A DNA stretch of 35,506 nucleotides, from the NCBI GenBank assembly GCA_944323535.1, contig CALUSW010000011.1, forward strand, positions 1 to 35,506, given 5' to 3'. A program made the position numbers and the translations under genes. The DNA is from Candidatus Gastranaerophilales bacterium. GTDB lineage: Bacteria > Cyanobacteriota > Vampirovibrionia > Gastranaerophilales > Gastranaerophilaceae. The notes below the pieces were generated by a model. The model was given only the letters and a program-made list of their open reading frames with translations. It was not told the DNA's origin and made no database searches. Below are positions 7,598 to 16,314 of the stretch, piece by piece. Position 1 is the stretch's first letter; the number at the start of each line of letters is the position of its first letter.

Positions 7598-7682
7598 GTC
7601 ACCCTGAACTCGTTTCAGGGTCTGACCGGCTTGATGTTTTTATTTCTAATTGGTAAGATCCCGAAGCGGCTTCAGGATGATA
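7598..7682. repeat. Palindromic dispersed repeat, copy B
   Basis: This 85-bp element aligns along its whole length with copy A 131 bases upstream, in the same orientation: GTCACCCTGAACTCGTTTCA, then GGGTCTGACCGGCTTGATG, and a right arm ending TTCAGGATGAT. Its arms pair less perfectly than those of copy A (about 19 of 26). Copies with differing substitutions on both arms suggest an old family. Confidence 0.75.
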
Positions 7683-7809
7683 ATTTTATCTGTTCTTAGT
7701 GTAAACTTCTATATAAATTCTAAAATCTTCTATGTTGTATTCAAAATGTTTATAATACAATACTCATATATTATATAAATTTACACGAAACATTAGGGAA
7801 ATATTAATA

Positions 7810-9603
7810 ATGGATAATACAAAAATAAGGAATGTGGCTATAATTGCCCATGTTGACCATGGAAAAACAACGCTTGTTGACAGTATTCTAAAACAATGCG
7901 GAGTATTCAGGGATAATCAGCAGGTTCAGGAAAGAGTTTTAGATTCTAATGACCTGGAAAGAGAAAGAGGAATTACAATTCTTTCAAAAAATGTATCGGT
8001 TAATTATAAAGGATACAAAATAAATATAGTTGATACTCCCGGGCATGCTGACTTCGGCGGAGAGGTAGAACGCGTTCTCGGTATGGTAGACGGAGCATTG
8101 TTGATCGTTGATGCACAGGAAGGTCCTATGCCTCAAACAAGATTTGTATTATCAAAAGCACTTGAACTCGGTATAAAAATTATTGTTGTTATAAATAAAA
8201 TAGATAAATCAGGTGCTGATCCGGATGGTGCTGTTGATAAGGTGTTTGATTTATTCACGGAATTAACCGATAATGAGGAATTAATCGATTTTCCTTATGT
8301 TTATGCAAATGGTTTAGCAGGTTTTGCAAAAACAAAAATGGAAGATGAATCAAAAACACTTGAACCTTTATTAGATTGCATAATAAAAAATATAAAACAT
8401 CCCTCCGGAGATAAAAATAAGACACTGCAATTTCAAGCAACAACTCTTGACTATAATGACTATGTTGGAAGAATTGCAATCGGCAGAATAATAAACGGTA
8501 CAATGAAATCGCAGCAGCAGGTAAATTTAATTAAAGCGGACGGAAGTATAGAACGCGGCAAGATAGTTAAACTGTATTTATTTGAAGATTTAGGACGAAT
8601 TGAAGCAAAAGAAGCAGTAGCCGGCGATATTGCGGCAATAACCGGTTTTGATGATATTCATATAGGTGAAACAATTACAAGTATTGACTCAGACGAAGCG
8701 CTCCCGTTGATTAAAGTTGATGAACCTACTCTTCAAATGATATTTTCTGTTAATGACAGCCCGTTTGCCGGACAGGAAGGGAAATTTGTAACTTCAAGAC
8801 AGGTAAGAAAAAGACTCTATGACGAACTTGAAAAAAACGTAAGCCTTCGGGTTGAAGATATGGATACAACTGAAAGTTTCAGAGTCTCTGGCAGAGGCGA
8901 GCTGCATTTAAGCATTCTTATTGAAACTATGAGAAGAGAAGGCTATGAGTTTCAGGTGTCGAAGCCGGAAGTTATTACTAAAAAGGTTGACGGTGTTTTA
9001 ATGGAACCTTATGAAAACCTTCTTCTGGATGTGCCGGAAAATTGTGCAGGGGCATGTATTGAAAAAATCTCAAATCGAAAAGGAGAAATGCTCCATATGC
9101 AAAATGCAAAGGGAAGAACACTGTTAAATTTCTCAATTCCCGCAAGAGGCTTGATAGGATTTAGAGGTGAATTTATAAGAATGACAAGAGGAGAAGGTAT
9201 AATGAATCATACTTTTGACTCTTATAAACCCTACGCAGGTGATATTTCAAAACAAAGAAACGGATCTCTTGTCTCACACGAACAGGGTGAAGCAATTCCT
9301 TATGCACTTGCCCAGTTTGAAGACAGAGGGGTATTTTTTATAACACCAAAGACAAAAGTATATAGAGGTATGGTAGTCGGTGAACACAACAGACCTCAGG
9401 ATATCGAGATTAATGTCTGCAAAACAAAAAAACTTACAAATATGAGAAGCGCAACGGCTGATGTTATGGTAACTCTTCAGGCTGCAAGAAAATTATCACT
9501 TGAAGACTGTATGGAATACATCAGTGATGATGAGCTCCTTGAAATTACTCCGAAAAATATCAGAATCAGAAAAGCGGATTTAACAAGAGTAAGATTTAAT
9601 TAA
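7810..9603 (+). CDS. typA: Ribosome-associated GTPase TypA/BipA
   Basis: TypA is a translational GTPase of the EF-G/LepA group that binds the 70S ribosome and assists 50S assembly and stress growth. The 597-residue protein has [12 protein letters not shown] (G1, about 12-23), the RGITI switch [16 protein letters not shown] (G3), NKIDKSGAD (G4), then beta-barrel, EF-G domain III/V-like parts and the TypA-specific C-terminal region with [10 protein letters not shown] and [15 protein letters not shown]. Length is normal. The ATG follows AGGGAAATATTAATA. It stands alone as a transcription unit; the next gene has its own promoter in the 53-base gap. Confidence 0.97.
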   Translation: MDNTKIRNVAIIAHVDHGKTTLVDSILKQCGVFRDNQQVQERVLDSNDLERERGITILSKNVSVNYKGYKINIVDTPGHADFGGEVERVLGMVDGALLIVDAQEGPMPQTRFVLSKALELGIKIIVVINKIDKSGADPDGAVDKVFDLFTELTDNEELIDFPYVYANGLAGFAKTKMEDESKTLEPLLDCIIKNIKHPSGDKNKTLQFQATTLDYNDYVGRIAIGRIINGTMKSQQQVNLIKADGSIERGKIVKLYLFEDLGRIEAKEAVAGDIAAITGFDDIHIGETITSIDSDEALPLIKVDEPTLQMIFSVNDSPFAGQEGKFVTSRQVRKRLYDELEKNVSLRVEDMDTTESFRVSGRGELHLSILIETMRREGYEFQVSKPEVITKKVDGVLMEPYENLLLDVPENCAGACIEKISNRKGEMLHMQNAKGRTLLNFSIPARGLIGFRGEFIRMTRGEGIMNHTFDSYKPYAGDISKQRNGSLVSHEQGEAIPYALAQFEDRGVFFITPKTKVYRGMVVGEHNRPQDIEINVCKTKKLTNMRSATADVMVTLQAARKLSLEDCMEYISDDELLEITPKNIRIRKADLTRVRFN

Positions 9604-9620
9604 TTATTATCTTATGAATT

Positions 9621-9649
9621 TTGCAAAAAAAGAATAAAAATCATATAAT
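9621..9649 (+). promoter_or_regulatory. sdaAB promoter giving a leaderless mRNA
   Basis: TTGCAA (9621-9626) and TATAAT (9644-9649) are 17 bp apart. The expected start of transcription is 6-8 bases after the -10 element, at 9655-9657, which is the A of the sdaAB ATG. No ribosome binding site precedes the ATG, consistent with a leaderless transcript. Confidence 0.7.
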
Positions 9650-9656
9650 TTAAGAT

Positions 9657-10325
9657 ATGAAGCAAAGATCTTTATTTGATGTTATTTCACCGATAATGAC
9701 AGGACCCTCAAGTTCGCACACGGCAGGCGCGGTAAGATTGGGATTACTGGCAAGAAACATTTATGAGGATATTCCTGAAAAAATTACTTTTAAATTGTAT
9801 AATTCTTTTGCTCGTACAGGCAGAGGACACGGAACAGATAAAGGGCTTCTTGCGGGGTTATTAGGTTTTAATGTTGACAGTGAAAACATTAAAAATATAT
9901 ATGATCTTCCGGCGGCAAAAAATATTGATTATTTCTTTGAATATGAACAAAATATAGATCGTCATCCTAATGCTGTGGATTTTATTCTTCAGGGAAATAT
10001 TAATATGATAATATCCGGTAATTCCGTCGGTGCAGGTAATGTTGAAATAACAAAAATTGATGACTTTATAACAAATATTACAGGAGAATATAATACGGTT
10101 GTTCTGTTTTATAAAGATAAACCCGGTATGATTTCAAAAGTTTCAACGTTGATACAGAAAGAAAATATAAATATTGCTTCACTTGATTGCGACAGAAATG
10201 CCAGAGGTCAGACTGCGTCAATGTGTATATGTCTTGACGGAGAAATATCCGATAATATTATTAAAAGTATTTCGGAAATTGATGATGTATATTTTGTAAG
10301 AAATATTAAAAAACTTGAGGGGTAG
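9657..10325 (+). CDS. sdaAB: L-serine dehydratase, beta subunit
   Basis: This is the small subunit of the iron-sulfur L-serine dehydratase that turns L-serine into pyruvate and ammonia. The 222-residue protein begins with the domain signature GPSSSHTAGAVRLGL (about 16-30) and has GRGHGTDKGLLAGLLG. It ends with an ACT domain (TVVLFYKDKPGMISKVS and on, about 147-220), as in the Bacillus-type two-subunit enzyme, where ACT serves dimerisation or allostery. There is no ribosome binding site; a -10 hexamer ends eight bases before the ATG, so translation is probably leaderless. The alpha subunit gene starts one base after its stop. Confidence 0.95.
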   Translation: MKQRSLFDVISPIMTGPSSSHTAGAVRLGLLARNIYEDIPEKITFKLYNSFARTGRGHGTDKGLLAGLLGFNVDSENIKNIYDLPAAKNIDYFFEYEQNIDRHPNAVDFILQGNINMIISGNSVGAGNVEITKIDDFITNITGEYNTVVLFYKDKPGMISKVSTLIQKENINIASLDCDRNARGQTASMCICLDGEISDNIIKSISEIDDVYFVRNIKKLEG

Positions 10326-10326
10326 T

Positions 10327-11211
10327 GTGGAATATTCAATAAGTACGTTCGATAAATTGTTGTCCGTCTGTAAAAAGGAAGAGAAACAAATTTATGAAAT
10401 AATGCAGGAGAAAGAGGCTTTTGACAGTGAAATAACCGTTGAAGAAGTCAGAGAAAAGACTCTGAAAAATATTATGGCAATGAAATCGGCTATAAATAAC
10501 GGTATTAATTCAACAGAAAAGTCTTTCAGCGGATTATGCGGTGATGACTGCGGAAAACTTTCAGCAAGGTTTAAAATTTATCCTTCTCTTTTCGGAACTT
10601 TATTTGAAGATATTACAAAATATGCGCTTGCAACAATGGAAGAAAATTTAAGAATGAAAAAAATTGTTGCTTGTCCGACGGCGGGTTCTTGCGGAATTGT
10701 TCCCGCAGTGATAATTTCTTTGTCAAAGAAACTTAAATTAAAAGAGGATAAAGAAATAAATGCCCTTATAACAGCAGGGACAATAGGTTATATAATATCG
10801 GCAAAGGTTGCAATGGCCGGAGCTGTTGCCGGATGTCAGGCGGAATGCGGAGTGGCAAGTGCAATGAGTGCAGCCGCGGCGGTTTATTTATTAGATGGAA
10901 GCAATGAACAGTCGGTTAATGCGGCTGCACTTGCTCTGAAAAATCTTCTGGGGCTTACATGTGACCCTGTTGCCGGTCTTGTTGAAATTCCCTGTGTCAA
11001 AAGAAATGCTTTTCTTGCTATTCACGCGATAACAGCGGCAGAACTTTCTATTTCCGGTATAGAAAGCAAAATACCTCCCGATGAAATTGTAGATGCAATG
11101 GTTCAAACAGGGCAATTAATGTCTCCTTTACTTAAAGAAACATCTCAGGGAGGTTTAGCTGTTACAAAACAGGGTATATTAATTAATAGAGAATTAAAAT
11201 TAAACATATAA
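10327..11211 (+). CDS. sdaAA: L-serine dehydratase, alpha subunit
   Basis: This is the catalytic [4Fe-4S] subunit partner of sdaAB. The protein (294 residues from the GTG at 10327) shows CGDDCGKL, ACPTAGSCGIVPAVI, AGAVAGCQAECGVASAMSAAA and LLGLTCDPVAGLVEIPCVKRNA, the cysteine-rich blocks that hold the cluster in this family. I prefer the GTG at 10327, one base after the sdaAB stop, because GAGGGG lies just upstream; a TTG at 10315 would overlap sdaAB and lack a site. Loss of water from serine occurs at the cluster, whose open iron site binds the substrate. Confidence 0.95.
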   Translation: MEYSISTFDKLLSVCKKEEKQIYEIMQEKEAFDSEITVEEVREKTLKNIMAMKSAINNGINSTEKSFSGLCGDDCGKLSARFKIYPSLFGTLFEDITKYALATMEENLRMKKIVACPTAGSCGIVPAVIISLSKKLKLKEDKEINALITAGTIGYIISAKVAMAGAVAGCQAECGVASAMSAAAAVYLLDGSNEQSVNAAALALKNLLGLTCDPVAGLVEIPCVKRNAFLAIHAITAAELSISGIESKIPPDEIVDAMVQTGQLMSPLLKETSQGGLAVTKQGILINRELKLNI

Positions 11212-11226
11212 CAGAAGGAAAATAAT

Positions 11227-11550
11227 ATGGCAGAAGGAAAAGATCCTCAATTAAGCGGTTTAGAACAATCACTAATCAATTTTTTGCAAACAAAAAGAGA
11301 GATTGAAGAAAAAATCCCCGGAGGTGCAAGAAGGTTAAAATCATTAACTTTAAATATGAAAAAAGATAATACAAAAGTCGTATTTACTGTTCAGATTGGA
11401 ATGATGGAGGCTGCTTTTAATACTAATAACGGGCTAAAAGAACGTGGAAGCTGTTATGGACTTGAAAGATATATACGGGATTGGTTTGAACGCCCGACAG
11501 TAAGTCATGAACTTAAACTGCTTGTTAAAGAAAAATTTAGAGATAATTAA
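11227..11550 (+). CDS. Small conserved-looking protein of unknown function
   Basis: The 107-residue protein is charged, without a signal peptide or membrane segment. It contains KREIEEKIPGGARRLKSLTLNMKK in its middle and a C-terminal part rich in aromatic and basic residues (GLERYIRDWFERP). I do not recognise a domain. It has a clear ribosome binding site (AGAAGGAAA), lies 15 bases after sdaAA and is followed at once by a terminator, so it is probably the last gene of the sda operon. The tight placement supports it as real. Confidence 0.75.
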   Translation: MAEGKDPQLSGLEQSLINFLQTKREIEEKIPGGARRLKSLTLNMKKDNTKVVFTVQIGMMEAAFNTNNGLKERGSCYGLERYIRDWFERPTVSHELKLLVKEKFRDN

Positions 11551-11576
11551 AAAAGCGGAATTTCAGTTCCGCTTTT
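11551..11576. terminator. Bidirectional rho-independent terminator
   Basis: AAAAGCGGAA (11551-11560) and TTCCGCTTTT (11567-11576) form a perfect 10-bp stem around a 6-base loop. It has A- and T-runs on both sides, so it can end both the sda operon and the converging dapL transcript. Confidence 0.92.
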
Positions 11577-11579
11577 TAA

Positions 11580-12758
11580 TTAAAATAATTTTGAAAATCT
11601 GTTCATAGCTTCGATTGTTTTTTCTCTGTTACCAAAAGAAGTTAAACGGAAATACCCTTCGCCGTTTCTGCCGAAACCTGCACCCGGAGTACCTACAACC
11701 GCAATATTATTTAATAAATAGTCAAAAAAGTCCCATGAAGTCATATTATTTGGACATTTCAGCCAGATATAAGGCGAATGCTTGCCTCCCGTATACCATA
11801 TTCCTTTTTTATCCATAGTATCGGCAATTATTTTTGCATTTTCACTGTAATAGGCAATGTTTTCTTTTATCTGTTTTTGACCTAATTCGGAAAATACAGC
11901 CTCTGCACCTCTTTGTACAATATAAGGAACCCCGTTAAATTTTGTTGTCTGGCGTCTTAACCAGAATTTGTGCAGTGACGCGCCCTGTCTTTCAAGTGCT
12001 TTAGGAACGACCGTATAGCCGCATCTTGTTCCCGTAAATCCGGCAGTTTTCGAAAAAGAGCAAAATTCTATAGCGCATTTTTTGGCACCTTCTATTTGGA
12101 AAATACTGCTTGGAAGCTCTTGTGATTTAATAAAACATTCATATGCCGCATCATATAGAATGACAGCATCATTTTTTATTGCATAATCAATCCATTTTTT
12201 TAAAGCTTCTTTTGAATATACTGCGCCTGTCGGGTTGTTTGGAGAACAAATATAAATAATATCACATTGAATATTGCTGTCAGGCAGCGGAAGAAAACCG
12301 TTTGACTCATTAGCATCTGCAAAAATTATTTTTCTTCCCGCCATTACGTTTGTATCAACGTAAACTGGATATACGGGGTCAGGGATTAATACAGTATTAT
12401 CCGGTCCAAATATATCAAGAATATTTCCAAGGTCGCTTTTTGCCCCGTCGGAAATAAAAATTTCATCAGAATCTATATTAACGGATTTTGTCAAATAATA
12501 TTTTTTAATGGCTTCTTTTAAAAATTCGTAGCCTTGTTCGGGTCCGTAGCCCTTAAAGGTGGCTTGAACACCCATTTCATCAGCTGCCTTTTTTATTGCT
12601 TCAACAATCACAGGCGCCAAAGGAAGTGTAACATCGCCAATTCCAAGCCTTATTATGTCTTTATCGGGATTTTCTTTTATAAAATAATTTACTTTTTTCG
12701 CTATCGTAGAAAATAAATAACTGTCTTCCAGGTTTAAATAATTTTTGTTGATATTCAT
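11580..12758 (-). CDS. dapL: LL-diaminopimelate aminotransferase
   Basis: DapL converts tetrahydrodipicolinate and glutamate directly to LL-diaminopimelate, replacing the DapD/C/E steps for lysine and peptidoglycan. It is a PLP aminotransferase typical of Cyanobacteria, plants, Chlamydiae and relatives. The 392-residue protein has RLGIGDVTLPL, GYGPEQGYEFL, SDGAKSDLGNI, DPVYPVYVDTN, YICSPNNPTGAVY and the PLP lysine in SFSKTAGFTGTRCGY. I chose the ATG at 12758, with GGGAG six bases upstream, over an in-frame ATG at 12803. It stands alone, converging on the sda operon at a shared terminator. Confidence 0.95.
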   Translation of the reverse strand: MNINKNYLNLEDSYLFSTIAKKVNYFIKENPDKDIIRLGIGDVTLPLAPVIVEAIKKAADEMGVQATFKGYGPEQGYEFLKEAIKKYYLTKSVNIDSDEIFISDGAKSDLGNILDIFGPDNTVLIPDPVYPVYVDTNVMAGRKIIFADANESNGFLPLPDSNIQCDIIYICSPNNPTGAVYSKEALKKWIDYAIKNDAVILYDAAYECFIKSQELPSSIFQIEGAKKCAIEFCSFSKTAGFTGTRCGYTVVPKALERQGASLHKFWLRRQTTKFNGVPYIVQRGAEAVFSELGQKQIKENIAYYSENAKIIADTMDKKGIWYTGGKHSPYIWLKCPNNMTSWDFFDYLLNNIAVVGTPGAGFGRNGEGYFRLTSFGNREKTIEAMNRFSKLF

Positions 12759-12833
12759 ACTGTCTCCCGTAAATTTCTCACAAGAAATATTATACATAAA
12801 CATAATTCTTTTTTAAAATAAAAATACTTATAG

Positions 12834-12839
12834 TATAAT
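12834..12839 (+). promoter_or_regulatory. Possible -10 element for gltD
   Basis: TATAAT at 12834-12839 precedes the gltD ATG by 37 bases. The matching -35 position reads TTTTAA, which is weak. A good ribosome binding site (AAGGATATATAAA) follows downstream. Confidence 0.45.
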
Positions 12840-12876
12840 AAGGCTTAGATAGATTGAAACAAAAAGGATATATAAA

Positions 12877-14250
12877 ATGGCAGTAAGACAAAGACAACAT
12901 GAGCAGGATCCTGTAATAAGACGTACAAATTTTGATGCGGTTGAATCAAATTTAACTGATGAACAGGCAAAACTTGAGGCATCACGCTGTTTGAATTGTA
13001 AAAATCCAAGATGTGTGCAGGGCTGTCCCGTAAATATAAAAATCCCGGAATTTATACAGGCAGTAAAAAACGGTGAAATAGAAAAAGCCGGCGAAATAAT
13101 AAGAGAGTCAAGCCTTCTGCCTTCTGTTTGCGGAAGAGTTTGCCCGCAAGAACGCCAGTGTGAAGGAAAATGCGTTTTGGGGATTAAGTCTGAGCCAATA
13201 GCAATAGGAGCACTGGAACGCTATGTCGGTGATGCAACTTCTTTAAAAACAACAGAAATAAAAGAAACAGGGAAAAAAGTTGCAATTGTAGGTTCCGGCT
13301 GTGCGGGAATTACTGCAGCCGCAGACTTAAGACGTGCAGGCCACGAAGTTGTTGTTTTTGAAGCACTGCACAAACTCGGCGGAGTTCTCCGCTATGGTAT
13401 TCCTCCTTTCAGGCTTCCAAGAGTCTTTCTTGATAAAGAAATAGCAAATCTGAAGGATATGGGGGTTAAATTTATAACAAATGTTGTAGTTGGTAAATCT
13501 ATTACTATAAAACAGCTTCTGGATGACGGATTTAGTGCTATTGTTATAGGTTCCGGCGCAGGGCTTCCTAAAATGATGGGAATTCCGGGCGAGAATTTAA
13601 ACGGAGTATATTCCGCTAACGAATTTTTAACAAGAGTAAATTTAATGCAGGCAAATAATGAAGATGCTGCAACTCCTATAAGAGTAGGCGAAAAAGCGGC
13701 TGTTATAGGCGGCGGCAATGTTGCCATGGACGCTGCCAGAGTTGCCGTAAGGATAGGATTTAAAGAAGTTTATATTGTTTACAGAAGAACAGAGAATGAA
13801 CTTCCCGCACGTCTTGAAGAAATCCGCCATGCTAAAGAAGAAGGGGTAATTTTTAAATTTTTACATGCTCCAAAAGAAATATATAATAAAGACGGATATG
13901 TTAACGGAATGCAATTTGAAATAATGGAACTTGGCGAGTCTGATGAATCGGGCAGAAGAAAACCTGTTCCTACGGGTAAAACTGTTGATTTAGATGTTGA
14001 TACGGTAATTGTTGCTCTCGGAACCGGACCAAATCCTACAATTCAGGCTTCTATGCTTAAAGACCATATGAATCTTGAAACAAATCCGAAAGGATATATT
14101 ATTATTAATGCTGATACGGGCGAAACATCGGTTCCCGGAATATATGCCGGCGGCGATGTTGCTCCTGTCGGGTCTTCAACTGCAATTAATGCAATGGGGG
14201 CTGGTAAAAGAGCGGCAAAAGCAATTAATGAATTTCTTGCAAAACAGTAA
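12877..14250 (+). CDS. gltD: Glutamate synthase small subunit-like NAD(P)H oxidoreductase (GltD/NfnB-like)
   Basis: The 457-residue protein has an N-terminal iron-sulfur domain (CLNCKNPRCVQGCPV, then CGRVCPQERQCEGKC, about 38-105). An FAD dinucleotide fold follows (VGSGCAGITAAADLRRAGHEVVVFEA), then an NAD(P)H fold (VIGGGNVAMDAARVA) and the closing FAD motif GIYAGGDV. In glutamate synthase this subunit passes electrons from NADPH to the glutaminase/synthase subunit. No large subunit is nearby. Stand-alone homologues also serve as NfnB (ferredoxin:NADP oxidoreductase) or sulfide dehydrogenase subunits, so the symbol reflects family, not proven role. A terminator follows at once. Confidence 0.85.
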   Translation: MAVRQRQHEQDPVIRRTNFDAVESNLTDEQAKLEASRCLNCKNPRCVQGCPVNIKIPEFIQAVKNGEIEKAGEIIRESSLLPSVCGRVCPQERQCEGKCVLGIKSEPIAIGALERYVGDATSLKTTEIKETGKKVAIVGSGCAGITAAADLRRAGHEVVVFEALHKLGGVLRYGIPPFRLPRVFLDKEIANLKDMGVKFITNVVVGKSITIKQLLDDGFSAIVIGSGAGLPKMMGIPGENLNGVYSANEFLTRVNLMQANNEDAATPIRVGEKAAVIGGGNVAMDAARVAVRIGFKEVYIVYRRTENELPARLEEIRHAKEEGVIFKFLHAPKEIYNKDGYVNGMQFEIMELGESDESGRRKPVPTGKTVDLDVDTVIVALGTGPNPTIQASMLKDHMNLETNPKGYIIINADTGETSVPGIYAGGDVAPVGSSTAINAMGAGKRAAKAINEFLAKQ

Positions 14251-14268
14251 TCTTATATTTGATAAAAT

Positions 14269-14295
14269 AAAAGAGCCTTTTAATAAGGCTCTTTT
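14269..14295. terminator. Rho-independent terminator after gltD
   Basis: AAAAGAGCCTT (14269-14279) pairs perfectly with AAGGCTCTTTT (14285-14295) around a TTAAT loop. The right arm overlaps the stop codon of the converging membrane-protein gene, so it probably serves both directions. Confidence 0.9.
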
Positions 14296-15307
14296 ATTCT
14301 TCTATTTCTTCTTCAATGTCTTCTTTCAGCTCTTTGTAAGAAATATTATTTTTTAACATAAATAAAAATGCGATAAATGCAGTTGTCAAAGTAACAATTG
14401 CCTGTTCGACAAAAGAGATTGCAAGGGCCGTTTCTTTATTAATGTTGTAGATAGAAAAAGCGGTGATAACAGCTAACTGATAAGGTCCTATGAAAATTGA
14501 TGTAGAAGGTATCATGCAGGCTAAAGCAATAAAGCTTATTATAAATATTGTAACGGACCAGTGTATGTTATAACCGAACCCGTATATTACAATTAAAAAA
14601 TTCATACATTCAAAAAACCATATACCGAATGATGCAAACAGCGCATATAAGATTCGTTTCGGAGAGTCAATAACTTCAAATCCGGCAAAGAATGAATTGC
14701 AAAGTTTATTTATAAAATTGATGAGGTTTTTTGTAAGTTCGGCAAAAGGCAGATTCCGGCTCTTTGCTTCTATAAATCCGCAAATTTTATCGGTTTTGTT
14801 ATATTTATATGTAATAATTGCGAAAGCAACTCCTGCTATTAAAATAATTCCCGCTAAAATACATAAATTCATTGCAATTTGATTTTCATGATAAATGAAG
14901 ACACCGGAACATAACAGGCAGAATATGACTATAATATCAAAAATTCTTTCAAGCATAACCGTGCCAAAAACTTTTATTTTATTTATTTTATATTTTTGAC
15001 CGAAATAATAAGCTCTGAATATATCTCCGGCTCTTGCAGGCAGAACAACATTTAATGCTGCGCCTGTTATACATAAAAGCGCCGCGTCAAATAAAGAAAT
15101 TTTCGCTGTTTTTGAAATAAGCTGTTTAAAACATAATCCTCTTAAGCTTAATGATGTAATTATGGATAAACAAAGCAGCGGAATATATAGAATATTAAAT
15201 CTTTTTATTATATGAATAAGCTCTTTTATATCCAGATTAACAAAGACAAAATACAAAAAAACAAAAGAGATTAAAAGCAGAATCAGTTTTTTTATATTTT
15301 TTTTCAC
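14294..15307 (-). CDS. Flippase-like (LPG synthase TM domain, UPF0104) membrane protein
   Basis: The 337-residue protein is almost wholly hydrophobic with about eight membrane segments, starting at residues 8-24 (LILLLISFVFLYFVFVN). It carries the family signature NVVLPARAGDIFRAYYFG (about 86-103) and LERIFDIIVIF. The C terminus is acidic (LKEDIEEEIEE). It matches the transmembrane part of lysylphosphatidylglycerol synthase without the catalytic cytosolic domain; related stand-alone proteins occur beside glycosyltransferases and are thought to move lipid-linked substrates. It begins two bases after the stop of the upstream dehydrogenase gene, so the two form an operon. Its substrate is unknown. 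Confidence 0.82.
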   Translation of the reverse strand: MKKNIKKLILLLISFVFLYFVFVNLDIKELIHIIKRFNILYIPLLCLSIITSLSLRGLCFKQLISKTAKISLFDAALLCITGAALNVVLPARAGDIFRAYYFGQKYKINKIKVFGTVMLERIFDIIVIFCLLCSGVFIYHENQIAMNLCILAGIILIAGVAFAIITYKYNKTDKICGFIEAKSRNLPFAELTKNLINFINKLCNSFFAGFEVIDSPKRILYALFASFGIWFFECMNFLIVIYGFGYNIHWSVTIFIISFIALACMIPSTSIFIGPYQLAVITAFSIYNINKETALAISFVEQAIVTLTTAFIAFLFMLKNNISYKELKEDIEEEIEE

Positions 15308-15309
15308 AA

Positions 15310-16293
15310 TTATTTTTTCTCCATAGAAATTAATATTTTTAAAGTATCTTTATCTTTATTTCTGTCAAAAGCTTTAATTGCATCATCAATATGGTATATA
15401 CCCGAAATAAGCGGTTTAAAATCAATTTTCTTTTGCTTTAGATATCTTAATGCCGGCTTAAACTGTCCGCATCTTGAGCCTAAAACAGTTATTTCATCTA
15501 CAACAATAGGGGCAAAATTAAATTCTTTTGATGCAGCAATAGTACTTTTTAAAACTAAAGTTCCTCTCGGTTTAACAAGTGAAATTGAAGTTTCAAACCC
15601 TGATAACGAGCCTGTTGCTTCAACGACGACATCAAAATATTTATGAATATTAACTTCTTCAAGAAGCATTGTTTTTACATTTTGTTTATTGGCAATATCA
15701 AGTTTATTCTGATGTTTGCCTATCAAAATAACGTCAAGACCTGAAGCATTTAAAGCCAGAGCCGTTGTCAGCCCTAATTTGCCGTCACCCAGAACCGCAA
15801 TTTTTTCAAACGGTTTAATATGCAGCTGTTCCAATATTTCAAGAGCTGCGGCAAGGGGTTCAATAAATACCGCTTCTTCCGATAAAACATTATCAGGAAT
15901 CTCAACTAAATTTTTAATTGGGATTGTTACATATTCTGCCATACATCCGTCTTTTTTCCAGATTCCCAGAGTTTCTCTGTTAGGGCAGTGTCTTTCAAGT
16001 TCTTTTCTGCACCATTCACATTCCCCGCAGCCGTTATTTATCTCGCCTGCAACACGTTTGCCTATCCAGTATTTATCTTCGGAATTAACTTCTTCGACAA
16101 TGCCGATAAATTCATGTCCTAAAATACCTTTATATCCCATATATCCTTTTGTTATTTCATAGTCTGTATTACAGATTCCGCAAATAATAACTTTAATCAA
16201 TGCTTCATTTTCTTTTGGGACGGGTTTTTCTATATTATTAACTAATTTTATTTCTTTATCGAAAAAAACTGCTTTCATCTTCCGAACTTTCAT
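15310..16293 (-). CDS. Zinc-dependent alcohol/polyol dehydrogenase (MDR family)
   Basis: The protein (327 residues, or 322 from Met6 at 16278) is a medium-chain dehydrogenase. The catalytic zinc region reads CGICNTD with GHE; the structural zinc lobe has four cysteines in CGECEWCRKELERHC; the cofactor fold is AVLGDGKLGLTTALALNASG. Relatives oxidise threonine, sorbitol or other polyols with NAD(P). The AVLGDGKLG loop and the surrounding sequence do not fix the substrate. Neither start has an ideal ribosome binding site (AGG two bases before 16293). It is followed after two bases by the flippase-like gene, which hints at a role in a surface glycan or lipid pathway. Confidence 0.85.
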   Translation of the reverse strand: MKVRKMKAVFFDKEIKLVNNIEKPVPKENEALIKVIICGICNTDYEITKGYMGYKGILGHEFIGIVEEVNSEDKYWIGKRVAGEINNGCGECEWCRKELERHCPNRETLGIWKKDGCMAEYVTIPIKNLVEIPDNVLSEEAVFIEPLAAALEILEQLHIKPFEKIAVLGDGKLGLTTALALNASGLDVILIGKHQNKLDIANKQNVKTMLLEEVNIHKYFDVVVEATGSLSGFETSISLVKPRGTLVLKSTIAASKEFNFAPIVVDEITVLGSRCGQFKPALRYLKQKKIDFKPLISGIYHIDDAIKAFDRNKDKDTLKILISMEKK

Positions 16294-16314
16294 AACCTGA
16301 CTTATACAATTATA

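Larger units (their letters stand above)
7363..7809. other. 447-base intergenic region between mnmE and typA
   Basis: This divergent gap holds the mnmE upstream region, two copies of a palindromic repeat (listed separately) and the AT-rich leader of typA. I see no open reading frame with a ribosome binding site and no tRNA. A TATAAT hexamer lies at 7751-7756, but without a good -35 element. The typA ribosome binding site is AGGGA at about 7795. Confidence 0.6.

Noticed and set aside
15716-16162. 148-codon open frame on the plus strand
   Set aside because: It lies wholly antisense to the zinc dehydrogenase gene, whose motifs are intact, and has no ribosome binding site or recognisable domain.
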